DNA of 15,124 bases from Conexibacteraceae bacterium (lineage in GTDB: Bacteria > Actinomycetota > Thermoleophilia > Solirubrobacterales > Solirubrobacteraceae): assembly GCA_009785395.1 (NCBI GenBank), contig WQWK01000015.1:1-15124 (forward strand), in the 5' to 3' direction. The notes under the pieces were generated by a model. The model saw nothing but the letters and a program-made list of their open reading frames with translations. It ran no database searches and was not told where the DNA came from. Below are positions 5,197 through 13,023 of this stretch, one piece after another. The translations under genes were made by a program, and so were the position numbers. Numbering within the stretch: the stretch's first letter is position 1; each line of letters starts with the position of its first letter.

Positions 5197-6744
5197 ATGC
5201 TCGATCAGTCAGATCTCAGCGCGGATGTCGTCGTCGTCGGCTCCGGACACAACGCGCTCATCTGTGCCGCCTACCTCGCCAAGGCCGGGCTCGAGGTGGC
5301 CGTCCTGGAGGCGTACTCGATCGTGGGCGGAAACACGGTCACCGAGGAGCTCACCTTCCCCGGCTGGCGACATGACACCTGCTCGAGCGCCCACGCCGTC
5401 ATCCAGTCCAACCCGGTGTTGCGCGACGATGAGCTCGGCCTGATCGCCGATTACGGCCTTCAGTACATCCACACCGACCCCGCCACCGTCTTTCCGCTCG
5501 GCGACGACGACGCGGTCGTCGTGCACCGCTCGCTCGAGGCAACCGCCACGGAGATCGCTCGCTTCTCCCCAACCGACGCGGTCCGGTTGACGGAGGTGGC
5601 CGATGACTGGAACAGGACGTTGAAGGCGGAGCATCGCCGTTGGAACATGGGGCTTCCACCCTCGGAGACGGACGCGGGGCGCGCCTACGAATCGCTGCGC
5701 TCGCAGAGCGCCTGGGAGGTCGTACACGCGAATTTCACCCATCCCGTGACCCGGCGGATCCTGTCCTGGATGGGCTTCGCCACCTTCCAGCCCCCGCAGC
5801 GCAGCGGCACCGGCGCGGTACCGATCAGCATCCTGAACGGAAGGCTCGAGTACGGGTGGGCCACGCCCGTCGGTGGCTCGGGTGCGCTCCCCGATCGTCT
5901 CGCACAGCTGATCCGTGACCACGGCGGCACGGTTCTCACCGAAGCTCCCGTTGCTCGGATCCTGCTCGAGCACGGGCGTGCAGCCGGAGTCCTGACTGCC
6001 GACGGACGCCGGGTCCTGGCCACTCAGGCAGTGGTCTCGTCCGCACACGTCAGGTCGCTCAGCGCGCTGCTCGACGGGCACGAGAGCCCGGATCTGGCCG
6101 CGGCCGCAGAGGCCTGGCGCCCTGGCCTCGCGCTCTTCGCCGTGCACGCGGCGCTGAAGCATGACGTCACCTACTCGTACGGGCGCGGCGCCTCGGCCCC
6201 GGCGACCGCCGGTGCACTGGGTTCCCCCGAGGGGATTCTGCGCCAGGTGCAGGGGTGCCTCGCGACCGGTGAGCCGGAGCTCGACGATCCGTTCATGCTG
6301 ATGGTTTCATCGACGGCTGTCGACCCCGAACGAGCACCCGGCGGAACCTTCAAGATCCTCACCGCGGCACCGCTGGCGCTCGCCGGCGGCCGCTCCTGGG
6401 ATGACTACGGGCCCGAGTACGCCGACCACCTGCTTGGGCTCGCCGGGCGCAGCCTCGGCGGCCTCGAACCTGAGAACGTCCTGGCGGTCGTTCCGTCCAC
6501 GCCGACGGGCCTGGCGCGACGCAACCCCGCGAACCTCGGCGGGTCCTGCCACGGAGGCGAGTTCGAACTGCCAGACGGTGTGGTCGTTCCCGGCTGGCCG
6601 CGCCACGCCACCGATATCCCGGGCCTGTTCCTGACCGGTTCGATGAGCCATCCCGGCGGATCGGTCTCCGGGTGGCCCGGCCGCAACGCGGCGCAGGCGG
6701 TTCTGGGCGCGCTCCGGCTGGACGCGCACGCCGTCATGGCGTGA
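5197..6744 (+). CDS. FAD-dependent oxidoreductase, phytoene-desaturase/CrtO-like (NAD(P)/FAD amine-oxidase fold)
   Basis: A 515-residue flavoprotein. The N-terminal FAD-binding site is ADVVVVGSGHNALICAAYLAKAG (start at residue 9) with the ribose-binding Glu38 in VLEA and the following VGGNTVTEE. The C-terminal FAD motif is GLFLTGSMSHPGGSVSGWPG (from about 476). The GHN in place of the usual GxG and the PGGSVSGWPGRNAA end are typical of the CrtI/CrtO-like branch (phytoene desaturases, carotenoid ketolases and many unstudied relatives such as PYROXD2-like proteins). No carotenoid genes are nearby, so a carotenoid substrate is not supported. ATG 5197 is chosen because homology begins right after it; an upstream ATG at 5140 would overlap the LLM gene on the other strand and add unrelated residues. 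Confidence 0.92.
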   Translation: MLDQSDLSADVVVVGSGHNALICAAYLAKAGLEVAVLEAYSIVGGNTVTEELTFPGWRHDTCSSAHAVIQSNPVLRDDELGLIADYGLQYIHTDPATVFPLGDDDAVVVHRSLEATATEIARFSPTDAVRLTEVADDWNRTLKAEHRRWNMGLPPSETDAGRAYESLRSQSAWEVVHANFTHPVTRRILSWMGFATFQPPQRSGTGAVPISILNGRLEYGWATPVGGSGALPDRLAQLIRDHGGTVLTEAPVARILLEHGRAAGVLTADGRRVLATQAVVSSAHVRSLSALLDGHESPDLAAAAEAWRPGLALFAVHAALKHDVTYSYGRGASAPATAGALGSPEGILRQVQGCLATGEPELDDPFMLMVSSTAVDPERAPGGTFKILTAAPLALAGGRSWDDYGPEYADHLLGLAGRSLGGLEPENVLAVVPSTPTGLARRNPANLGGSCHGGEFELPDGVVVPGWPRHATDIPGLFLTGSMSHPGGSVSGWPGRNAAQAVLGALRLDAHAVMA

Positions 6745-6771
6745 CGCTTTCAAGCGCCGGGCCGGCCCGGC
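6745..6771. terminator. Bidirectional terminator candidate between convergent genes
   Basis: The 35-bp gap between convergent genes holds CGCTT-TC-AAGCG (6745-6756) and directly after it a perfect 16-bp palindrome GCCGGGCCGGCCCGGC (6756-6771). The position and density of stems suit termination from both sides. There is no U tract, so the efficiency is unknown. Confidence 0.45.
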
Positions 6772-6779
6772 TGCCGCCG

Positions 6780-8270
6780 CTACCTGAAGGTGACGATCGC
6801 CGCGCTGTTGCGCGCGACGTCGACGTCGTAGGCGCCGCTGGACGAGTGCACGGTGGTCGTGACGAGCCTGCCGCTCAGCAGGCCTGTGGCCGGGTCGACG
6901 GTCTGCCCGCCGAGCGTAACGTTGTGCATGGCCCAGAGGCTGCCGGAGCCCGCCTTCAGCACCTCGACCGTCGCCGGTCCGCGCGCACCCGGAATCTGGA
7001 TCGGGACGGTCTTCCCGGTCACGTTCGTGACGACGACGTGCTCCTGCCCCTTCGGCGTCCGCACCGCCCACGCCTCGAGGCCGTTGGGCACTGACGCGAC
7101 CCGCAGCATCTTGGAGCCGGGCGGTGTCAGCTGGGCGAACGCCGCCATGCCGTAGTACTCCGGCTGGACATCCACCCGCCAGCCCGCCTTCGTCTGGGTC
7201 GTCTGGATCAGGTTCTGAGCCGAGTTCGGCTTGTTCTGGAAGTTGACACCGTCGGCGCCGGCCTCCGCGTAGAGCGGGAGGATGTTCAGCGCCCAGAGCG
7301 CCGGACCGAGCGTCCTTGAGAAGACGGGCGCGCCGCCGCACGTGACCGAGTTCATCTCGTCGACGCGCACACCGACTCCGCGGGGCCGGGCGACGGCAGT
7401 CCAGCTGGAGAGGTCTCCCGCCAGCGTCTGCAGCGAAGCCGGCGTGAACAGCTGGTCCTCATTCAGAGGGGCCGTCTGGGCGGCGCAGCGCTTGTACTTG
7501 AGCGGGTAACTGTGAACGGTGAGCAGCGAGAGCCGGTGGCTCGTATCGAGGAATTGCCCGACATAGGGCTGGGCCTTGAAGGATGCATACCCGGGCCCCG
7601 CCCACCTGACCTTGGGAAGCGCGTCGGCCATCCGGTTCCACTGCGACGTGATGTCCGCGTACGAGTAGCCCGGCGGCCTGCCCTTCACTGGCTTGCCGGA
7701 GTGCGAGTGGTAGAAGTTGAAATGCGAGTACAGCTCCGGCTCGTTGCCGAGCTCGAAAGTGATCGGGACCGGCCCGATGCTCGACTGAATCTCGTGGATC
7801 TCCGTGCTCGCGATCCTGGTGTCGTTGGCCTCCATGTTGATCCCGAGGATCAGGTGCGCGTTCAGATCCTGCGCGAGCCGCTTCGTGACAGCAGCCCACG
7901 TCGGCGTCATCGTCCACTGCACCCAGGGCGGCTTCATCATGCCCGGGACCGGCCACCACGTCCAGTCGGTGCTGTCGCCGCCGACCCGCAGGATCAGGCC
8001 CCCGTACGGCGCCAGGCTACGAGCGACATGCTCGAACGGGACGTCCGGCGCGGCGGGGTTCATCCCGGTCTCCGACTCGACATTCCAGTACTCGGTCGCG
8101 AGCCCGACGAATCCGGCCGCGACCGGCGGACCGGCCTGAGCGCCGCTCACGCTCACCCTCACGGGCGGGACGGCGTTCGCCGCCGCGGAACCGCCACTGG
8201 TCAAAATCAGCGCTGCGGCCAGGAGAACCCCAGCCGCCCCACACCATCTCGCAACTCTCATCATCAACAT
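6780..8270 (-). CDS. Secreted glycoside hydrolase, GH79-like (beta-glucuronidase/heparanase clan)
   Basis: A 496-residue exported protein. Residues 1-32 are a Sec signal peptide (Arg5, Arg8, hydrophobic 11-24, cleavage near the Ala-rich 29-33). The (beta/alpha)8 domain shows ILRVGGDSTDWTWW (about 93-106), ITFELGNEPELY (170-181) with the predicted acid/base Glu177, and GVRVDEMNSV (300-309) with the predicted nucleophile Glu305. The spacing fits clan GH-A retaining enzymes. From about 395 an all-beta C-terminal domain follows, as in GH79 bacterial beta-glucuronidases. Likely reaction: hydrolysis of beta-linked glucuronic or 4-O-methylglucuronic acid from glycans outside the cell. Starts at 8270, 8264 and 8261 are all in frame and I cannot choose firmly; 8270 is the longest. 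It diverges from the small membrane protein gene. Heparanase-like or other GH-A activity is the main alternative. Confidence 0.85.
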   Translation of the reverse strand: MLMMRVARWCGAAGVLLAAALILTSGGSAAANAVPPVRVSVSGAQAGPPVAAGFVGLATEYWNVESETGMNPAAPDVPFEHVARSLAPYGGLILRVGGDSTDWTWWPVPGMMKPPWVQWTMTPTWAAVTKRLAQDLNAHLILGINMEANDTRIASTEIHEIQSSIGPVPITFELGNEPELYSHFNFYHSHSGKPVKGRPPGYSYADITSQWNRMADALPKVRWAGPGYASFKAQPYVGQFLDTSHRLSLLTVHSYPLKYKRCAAQTAPLNEDQLFTPASLQTLAGDLSSWTAVARPRGVGVRVDEMNSVTCGGAPVFSRTLGPALWALNILPLYAEAGADGVNFQNKPNSAQNLIQTTQTKAGWRVDVQPEYYGMAAFAQLTPPGSKMLRVASVPNGLEAWAVRTPKGQEHVVVTNVTGKTVPIQIPGARGPATVEVLKAGSGSLWAMHNVTLGGQTVDPATGLLSGRLVTTTVHSSSGAYDVDVARNSAAIVTFR

Positions 8271-8310
8271 CGGCCGATCGCAGGATATCCGTTACGCCGA
8301 GAAGTGGCGT

Positions 8311-8369
8311 GACGTCGGGGCTAACAGGCTAGCGCGAGGCTAGCGGAGGGCGCGTGTAGGACCGACGTC
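8311..8369. repeat. Short repeats in the divergent promoter region
   Basis: AGGCTAGCG occurs at 8326-8334 and 8337-8345, an 11-bp period of about one helical turn, preceded by a related GGCTAAC at 8319-8325. The block is flanked by GACGTCGG (8311-8318) and CCGACGTC (8362-8369), an 8-bp inverted pair. It lies in the 126-bp gap between the divergent GH79 and membrane protein genes, so it may be a regulator site. Confidence 0.4.
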
Positions 8370-8396
8370 GACCCCGTCGAACTGACCGGAAACGAC

Positions 8397-8855
8397 ATGC
8401 CGCCCGACGCGCCCGACACGACCGAACCCGGCAAGAGCCGGAGGCGGGCCCTATCCGACCGCGGATCGGCGCTCTTCCTGGTGGCCAACGCGGCTGCCGT
8501 GCTGATGGTCCTCGGCGGCTTCGGGCCCTGGGCAACGGCCACCCATCGGGGCACCGCGCTCGGCGCCAGCGGCCTCGGCTGGTTCCTCATCATCGGCGGG
8601 TTCGTCGCCGCGACCCTGCTCTGGCATCCGATGAAGTCGCGTCTCCGGCACGCGGCCATCATCACCGTCATCGCGCTCGCCGGCACGGCCGTGTCCGTCG
8701 TGAGCCTTGCGGACGTCCAGAGTCTCATCGCGCACCCCGGCGGCCCGGTCTCCCCCGTCTGGGGACTTTACGTCGCGCTCGGGTCCTCGGTCGTCCTGCT
8801 GGCGGCGGGCGCCCTCGCGGTCGCCATGCAGCTGCTGCGGCCGGCCGCGGGCTGA
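8397..8855 (+). CDS. Small four-TM membrane protein of unknown function
   Basis: A 152-residue hydrophobic protein I cannot assign to a family. After a polar, Arg-rich N-terminus (residues 1-23) there are four predicted membrane segments at about 24-45, 57-75, 85-104 and 120-147, giving both ends in the cytoplasm. A GPWAT motif (43-47) follows the first helix, a pattern I recall from small actinobacterial membrane proteins, and a Pro/Gly-rich loop (113-119) precedes the last helix. No catalytic motif is visible. GGAAA lies about 5 nt before ATG 8397, a fair ribosome binding site. It diverges from the GH79 gene and is followed by a 109-bp gap before the enolase-superfamily gene, so membership in the downstream operon is uncertain. 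Confidence 0.75.
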   Translation: MPPDAPDTTEPGKSRRRALSDRGSALFLVANAAAVLMVLGGFGPWATATHRGTALGASGLGWFLIIGGFVAATLLWHPMKSRLRHAAIITVIALAGTAVSVVSLADVQSLIAHPGGPVSPVWGLYVALGSSVVLLAAGALAVAMQLLRPAAG

Positions 8856-8936
8856 GCCACCGGCCGCGTCTGTGACAAGCGCCGCTTATCGGTACGACCA
8901 GCGACACCGATTGCCACATCTCGCAGCGACTCGGTA

Positions 8937-8960
8937 AGTTGCGGATCTCGCCGCGCAACT
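8937..8960 (+). promoter_or_regulatory. Inverted repeat AGTTGCG-N10-CGCAACT directly before the start codon
   Basis: Perfect 7-bp arms at 8937-8943 and 8954-8960, ending 4 nt before ATG 8965. No Shine-Dalgarno is visible in this position. The element could be an operator overlapping the promoter, or an RNA hairpin that hides the start codon. A second weaker pair, ATCGGT (8888-8893) and ACCGAT (8906-8911), lies upstream. Confidence 0.4.
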
Positions 8961-8964
8961 CTCC

Positions 8965-10173
8965 ATGAAGATCGCTTCAGCCGAGACCTTTGTCGTTGCC
9001 AACCCCAAGCCGAGCTTTGGGGGCAACTACTTTGTGTTCCTGAAGCTCACGACCGAGGACGGCGTCACCGGCATCGGGGAGGTCTATGCGGCGGCCTTCG
9101 GTCCACGCGCCCTCAGGGGCATGATCGCCGAGGTCTGCGACCGTCACGTGATCGGGGCGGATCCGTTCCGGATCGAGGCGCTCTGGCGCGACATCTTCGG
9201 GCGCGGCTACTCCGGCCTCGAGGACGTCTCGCTGATGAGCGTGCTCGCAGGCGTCGAGATGGCCTGCTGGGACATCGTCGGCAAGGCGCTGGAGCGGCCC
9301 GTCTACGACCTGCTCGGAGGGATGGTGCACGAGCGGCTGCGGTCCTACTCCTACCTGTACCCGGCCGACGAGGACACCGCCGACGTCTACCGCGACCCCG
9401 ACGTCGGCGCGGCCCGCGCCGTCGAGTTCGTGGAGATGGGGTTCACGGCCATCAAGTTCGACCCCGCCGACCGTTACGCGACCTCGGACCCGCGGCAGCC
9501 GAGCCTGGAGGAGCTGGCGCGCGTGGACGCGTACACGCGCAGGGTGCGCGAGGCGGTCGGCGACCGCTGCGACATCCTGATCGGCACGCACGGCCAGTTC
9601 ACGACCTCCGGGGCGGTGCGCTTCGCCAAGGTCCTCGAGCCGTGCGGGCCGCTCTGGTTCGAGGAGCCCGTGCCGCCCGGAATGCCCGAGCAGATGGCGG
9701 TCGTCGCCCGCGCGACCTCGATTCCGATCGCGGCCGGCGAGCGGCTCGGCGGGAAGCTCGAGTTCAGCCGCCTGCTGGCGACCGGCGGCGCATCGATCCT
9801 GCAGCCGGACCTTGGCCGCTGCGGCGGGATCCTCGAGGGCAAGAAGATCGCCGCGATCGCGGAGGCGCACTACGCGCAGATCGCCCCGCATCTGTATTGC
9901 GGGCCGGTCGCCGCCGCCGCCAACATCCAGCTGTCCACCTGCATCCCCAACTTCCTGATCCTCGAGTCGGTCGGAAGGTGGGACGGTTTCTACGCAGAGA
10001 TCCTGAAAACACCGATCCGCTGGGAGGACGGCCACGTCATTCCCCCATCGGGTCCGGGACTCGGAGTAGAGCTGGATGAGGAGGTCGCCGGTCGGTATAC
10101 ATACGATGACGACCTATTGCACTTTGATCCGGACTACATCCTGCCCACGGGCACGTACGCGCAACGGAGGTGA
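8965..10173 (+). CDS. Enolase-superfamily (mandelate racemase/muconate lactonizing) sugar-acid enzyme, ManD/RspA-like
   Basis: A 402-residue protein with the capping domain first (about 1-115; SVLAGVEMACWDIVGKALERPVYDLLGG (start at residue 92) is typical) and then the barrel. Candidate active-site residues are Glu233 (WFEEP), Glu259 (AAGERL), His209 (GTHGQ), His309 (IAPHLYCGP) and Glu334. Relative spacing of 207, 209, 233, 259 and 309 matches, as I recall it, the D-mannonate dehydratase set D210, H212, E236, E262, H312, shifted by three. The first metal ligand, normally Asp, is Gly207 here. Family members dehydrate or isomerise sugar acids in the cytoplasm with Mg2+. The exact substrate is not readable, and the missing Asp leaves activity open. 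It is followed by an ABC uptake system on the same strand, suggesting one operon for import and use of a sugar acid or related compound. Confidence 0.88.
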   Translation: MKIASAETFVVANPKPSFGGNYFVFLKLTTEDGVTGIGEVYAAAFGPRALRGMIAEVCDRHVIGADPFRIEALWRDIFGRGYSGLEDVSLMSVLAGVEMACWDIVGKALERPVYDLLGGMVHERLRSYSYLYPADEDTADVYRDPDVGAARAVEFVEMGFTAIKFDPADRYATSDPRQPSLEELARVDAYTRRVREAVGDRCDILIGTHGQFTTSGAVRFAKVLEPCGPLWFEEPVPPGMPEQMAVVARATSIPIAAGERLGGKLEFSRLLATGGASILQPDLGRCGGILEGKKIAAIAEAHYAQIAPHLYCGPVAAAANIQLSTCIPNFLILESVGRWDGFYAEILKTPIRWEDGHVIPPSGPGLGVELDEEVAGRYTYDDDLLHFDPDYILPTGTYAQRR

Positions 10174-10264
10174 CCTGCGGACAGGAATGGATCAGCAGAG
10201 CACTGGTATTTCGTCAAACGCTATGAGATCGCAGCACACACGCTGAAACGGAGAGGTGAGGGAC
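10174..10264 (+). other. Short intergenic region before the substrate-binding protein gene
   Basis: These 91 bp lack a convincing terminator or promoter. They end in GGAGAGGTGAGGGAC, a strong purine-rich ribosome binding region placed about 8 nt before TTG 10265. This supports translation starting near 10256-10265, upstream of the frame break in the next gene. Confidence 0.45.
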
Positions 10265-11946
10265 TTGGGACGACGCAACAAACTGGATGACCTTCGGGGA
10301 ACCATTCGGAGCTGGAAAACAACTTCATTGACGAGCTGATCGCAGGGAACGTCGATCGACGCACGTTCCTGCAGCGCGGTGCCGTCATCGGCATGTCGGC
10401 GACGGGGATGGCGGCAATTCTGGGTGCCGCGGGTGACAACGCGTTCGCCAACACCCTGCGCCACGCGAGCGCCCGCTCGACGCCGAAGGGCGGCACGCTG
10501 AAGCTCGCCGTGCAGACGCCGGCGGCGGCGATCAATCCGCTGCTCGTAGCCGACTCGGGCGGCCTCTGCATGATCTGCCAGACCGGTGAGTTCCTCACGC
10601 TGGACAACCCGCTTACGGACACGTTGCAGCCGATGCTCGCCACGAGCTGGACTCCGTCCAAGAGCGGCGCGGTCTGGACCTTCAAGATCCGCAAGGGCGT
10701 GAAGTTCCACAACGGCCAGCCGCTGACGGCCGACGACGTGGTCTACACGTTCCAGGAGCTGGCCAACCCCAAGAACGCCTCGTCCGCGCTGTCGGTCTTC
10801 ACCGGCGTGCTTAGCGCCGGCGGGGTCAAGAAGGTCGATTCCCACACGGTGGCGTTCCACCTGGAGTCGCCCAACGGCAACTTCCCGTATCTGGTCTCCT
10901 CCGACAACTACGGATCGATCATCGTGCCCAAGGGGACGGACTACAAGACCTGGGGCAAGACGATGGTCGGCACCGGCGCGTTCATGCTGCACAGCTACAC
11001 GACCAACCAGGGCGCGAGCTTCACGGCGAACCCGAACTACTGGGGCGGGAAGCCGCACCTCGACGGCACGCAGTTCACCTTCTACGCCTCGCAGCAGCCG
11101 CAGATCACGGCGCTGCAGGGCGGCACGGTCGACGTGCTCGTCCAGTTCACCGCCACCGGCGCGCAGGCGATCCTGTCGCACGCGAGCCAGTACAACATCA
11201 TCAACGTCAAGTCCTCCGGGCATCGCGAGCTCTCGATGCGCTGCGACCAGGCGCCGTTCAACGACCCGCGCGTGCGCGAGGCGATCGCGCTCTCGCTCAA
11301 CCGCCCGCAGATGGTGAAGGCCCTGCTGCTCGGCTACGGCACGGTCGGCAACGACAGTCCGTTCGCGTCGATCTTCCGCTCGACCAACACGAGCGTCCCG
11401 CAGCGCACCCAGGACCTCGCGAAGGCCAAGGCGCTGCTCAAGGCGGCCGGTCACTCGAGCGGGCTCAGCGTGCAACTGGACACCGAGCAGTACCAGGAGA
11501 TCCCGCAGCTGGCCCAGGTCATCCAGCAGTTCGCCTCAAAGATCGGGGTCAACATCAAGCTCAACGTCGAGACCCAGTCCAACTACTACGGCAAGGCCAC
11601 GTTCGGTAACTCCGACTGGCTCGACGGGGAGATGTCGCTGGTTGATTACGGCGGGCGTGGTGTTCCGAACACGTTCCTGGAGTCCACGCTGACCAGCAAG
11701 GGCGCGTGGAACGCGGCACACTTCAAGGACCCCGCGTACGACAAGCTGGTCAAGCAGTACGTGGCCGCGGTGGACCTGTCGAGCCAGCGCAAGATCTCGG
11801 GCAACATCGAGCGCCTGCTGCTCAAGGAGACGCCGCTGATCATCCCGTACTTCCTGAACTTCCCGACAGCCTCGACCAAGAAGGTCGGCGGGATGATCCC
11901 GACGTCTCTGTCGCAGATCTTCCTGGCCGGCGCCTACAAGAGCTAA
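10265..11946 (+). CDS. ABC transporter substrate-binding protein, family 5 (oligopeptide/sugar type), Tat-exported, with a frame break near its N-terminus
   Basis: SBP_bac_5 protein. The unbroken frame runs from 10291 to the stop at 11946; its first ATG is 10393, but that would cut off the Tat motif DRRTFLQ (codons 10354-10374), so the true start is upstream. No ATG, GTG or TTG exists in that frame between the stop at 10288 and 10393. One extra G in the run at 10296-10299 would join it to TTG 10265 (or GTG 10256), which has a good ribosome binding site, giving about 560 residues. Alternatively CTG 10312 starts an intact protein. The mature protein shows KGGTLKLAV and the family signature WTFKIRKGVKFHNGQPLTADD (codons from about 10678). 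No lipobox Cys follows the signal. It captures the substrate outside the cell for the two permeases downstream. Confidence 0.85.
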
Positions 11947-11991
11947 GGGAGCCGCGTAACTCTCTGAGGGAGCTGCCAAACCATCGCTCCT

Positions 11992-12022
11992 GGGTGAGGC
12001 GGTCAGCGCGACCGCCTCACCC
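11992..12022 (+). terminator. Strong hairpin between SBP and permease genes (attenuator or mRNA stabiliser)
   Basis: GGGTGAGGCGGTC (11992-12004) pairs perfectly with GACCGCCTCACCC (12010-12022) around a 5-nt loop AGCGC. It starts 45 nt after the binding-protein stop. No U tract follows. In transporter operons such a stem typically protects the upstream mRNA or partly stops transcription, so the binding protein is made in excess over the membrane subunits. Confidence 0.7.
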
Positions 12023-12024
12023 GA

Positions 12025-12065
12025 TCCACTCACCGGGTCCACCCCACCGAGTCCACCCCACCGAG
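12025..12065. repeat. 14-bp tandem repeat, two perfect copies and one degenerate
   Basis: TCCACCCCACCGAG occurs at 12038-12051 and 12052-12065, preceded by a degenerate 13-bp copy at 12025-12037. It fills the region where a Shine-Dalgarno for ATG 12076 would be expected, and none is visible. Confidence 0.7.
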
Positions 12066-12075
12066 CCCCAACACC

Positions 12076-13023
12076 ATGTGGAAGTTCATCCTTCGCCGCC
12101 TGGCTCTTGGTGTGATCACGCTGCTGATCCTGAGCGTGATCGTGTTCTTCGGCGCGCAGGTGCTGCCGGGCAATCCCGCCCGCGCGATCCTCGGCAACCT
12201 GGCCTCCCAGAACGCCGTCAACACGCTCAGCCGTCAGCTCGGGACCAACAGGCCGCTGATCTCGCAGTACCTGAGCTGGCTCGGCGGCGTGGTGCACGGT
12301 GACTTCGGCGAGTCCTACTCCTACCAGCAGCCGGTGAGCACGCTGCTGTGGCCGGCACTGCGCAGCTCGCTGGAGCTGGCGGCGCTCGCGTTCGTGATCG
12401 TGGTCCCGCTCGGCATCGGCGGCGGCGTGCTGGCGGCGCTGAACTACGGCAAGCCGCTCGACCGCATCCTGTCCATCTTCGGCCTCACCGCCACCGTGAT
12501 TCCCGAGCTCGTCTCCGCGACCGTGCTGATCCTGGTCCTCGGCCTGTGGCTCAGCATCCTGCCGATCTCCGCCTCCGGCGCCTCGGGGTTCGGCGACACG
12601 ATCTACCACCTGATCATGCCGGCGCTGCCGCTCGTCCTGATCCTCTTCGGCTACATCCAGCAGATGGCCAGAGCCGGCACCGTCGAGGCGCTGCACTCCG
12701 ACTACGCCCGCACGGCGGTCCTCAAGGGCCTGCCGCGGCGCACCGTGATCACGCGCCATGTCCTGCGCAACTCGCTGCTGCCGACGATCACGGTGATCGC
12801 CTCACAGATCGGGTACCTGATCGGCGGTCTGGTCCTGGTCGAGACGGTCTTTCACTGGAACGGGATCGGATCCCTGATCTACAACGCCGCCAACAAGAAG
12901 GACTTCCCGGTGCTGGAGGGCGCGATCCTGATCATCGGGCTGTTCTACGTGCTCGCCACCCTGGTCGCTGATGTCCTCTTCAGGCTGCTGAACCCGCGGA
13001 TCCGCTACCGGGGCACTACGTGA
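12076..13023 (+). CDS. ABC transporter permease, DppB/OppB type
   Basis: A 315-residue inner-membrane permease, standard for the first membrane subunit of family-5 uptake systems. TM1 is residues 9-30, followed by the DppB-type VLPGNPA segment (29-35) and HGDFGESY before the BPD_transp_1 core. The cytoplasmic EAA loop that docks the ATPase is at about 210-240 (YARTAVLKGLPRRTVITRHVLRNSLLP). The C-terminus ends with the usual DVLFRLLNPRIRYR. It forms a heterodimer with the next gene product. Its stop overlaps the next start by 4 nt (GTGA), indicating translational coupling. The ATG start is supported by the N-terminal MWKFILRR pattern although no clear Shine-Dalgarno precedes it. Substrate (peptide, oligosaccharide or sugar acid) cannot be told from the permease. 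Confidence 0.94.
   Translation: MWKFILRRLALGVITLLILSVIVFFGAQVLPGNPARAILGNLASQNAVNTLSRQLGTNRPLISQYLSWLGGVVHGDFGESYSYQQPVSTLLWPALRSSLELAALAFVIVVPLGIGGGVLAALNYGKPLDRILSIFGLTATVIPELVSATVLILVLGLWLSILPISASGASGFGDTIYHLIMPALPLVLILFGYIQQMARAGTVEALHSDYARTAVLKGLPRRTVITRHVLRNSLLPTITVIASQIGYLIGGLVLVETVFHWNGIGSLIYNAANKKDFPVLEGAILIIGLFYVLATLVADVLFRLLNPRIRYRGTT

Noticed and set aside
5197..6744. Calling the FAD oxidoreductase a carotenoid biosynthesis gene (crtI/crtO)
   Set aside because: Only the broad family is supported; no phytoene synthase or other carotenoid gene lies nearby and many relatives act on other substrates.
10192..12759. Two long minus-strand open frames (10192-11475 and 11536-12759) opposite the SBP and permease
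   Set aside because: Composition is Arg/Val/His/Asp-rich mirror sequence of the ABC genes; no start signals or motifs.
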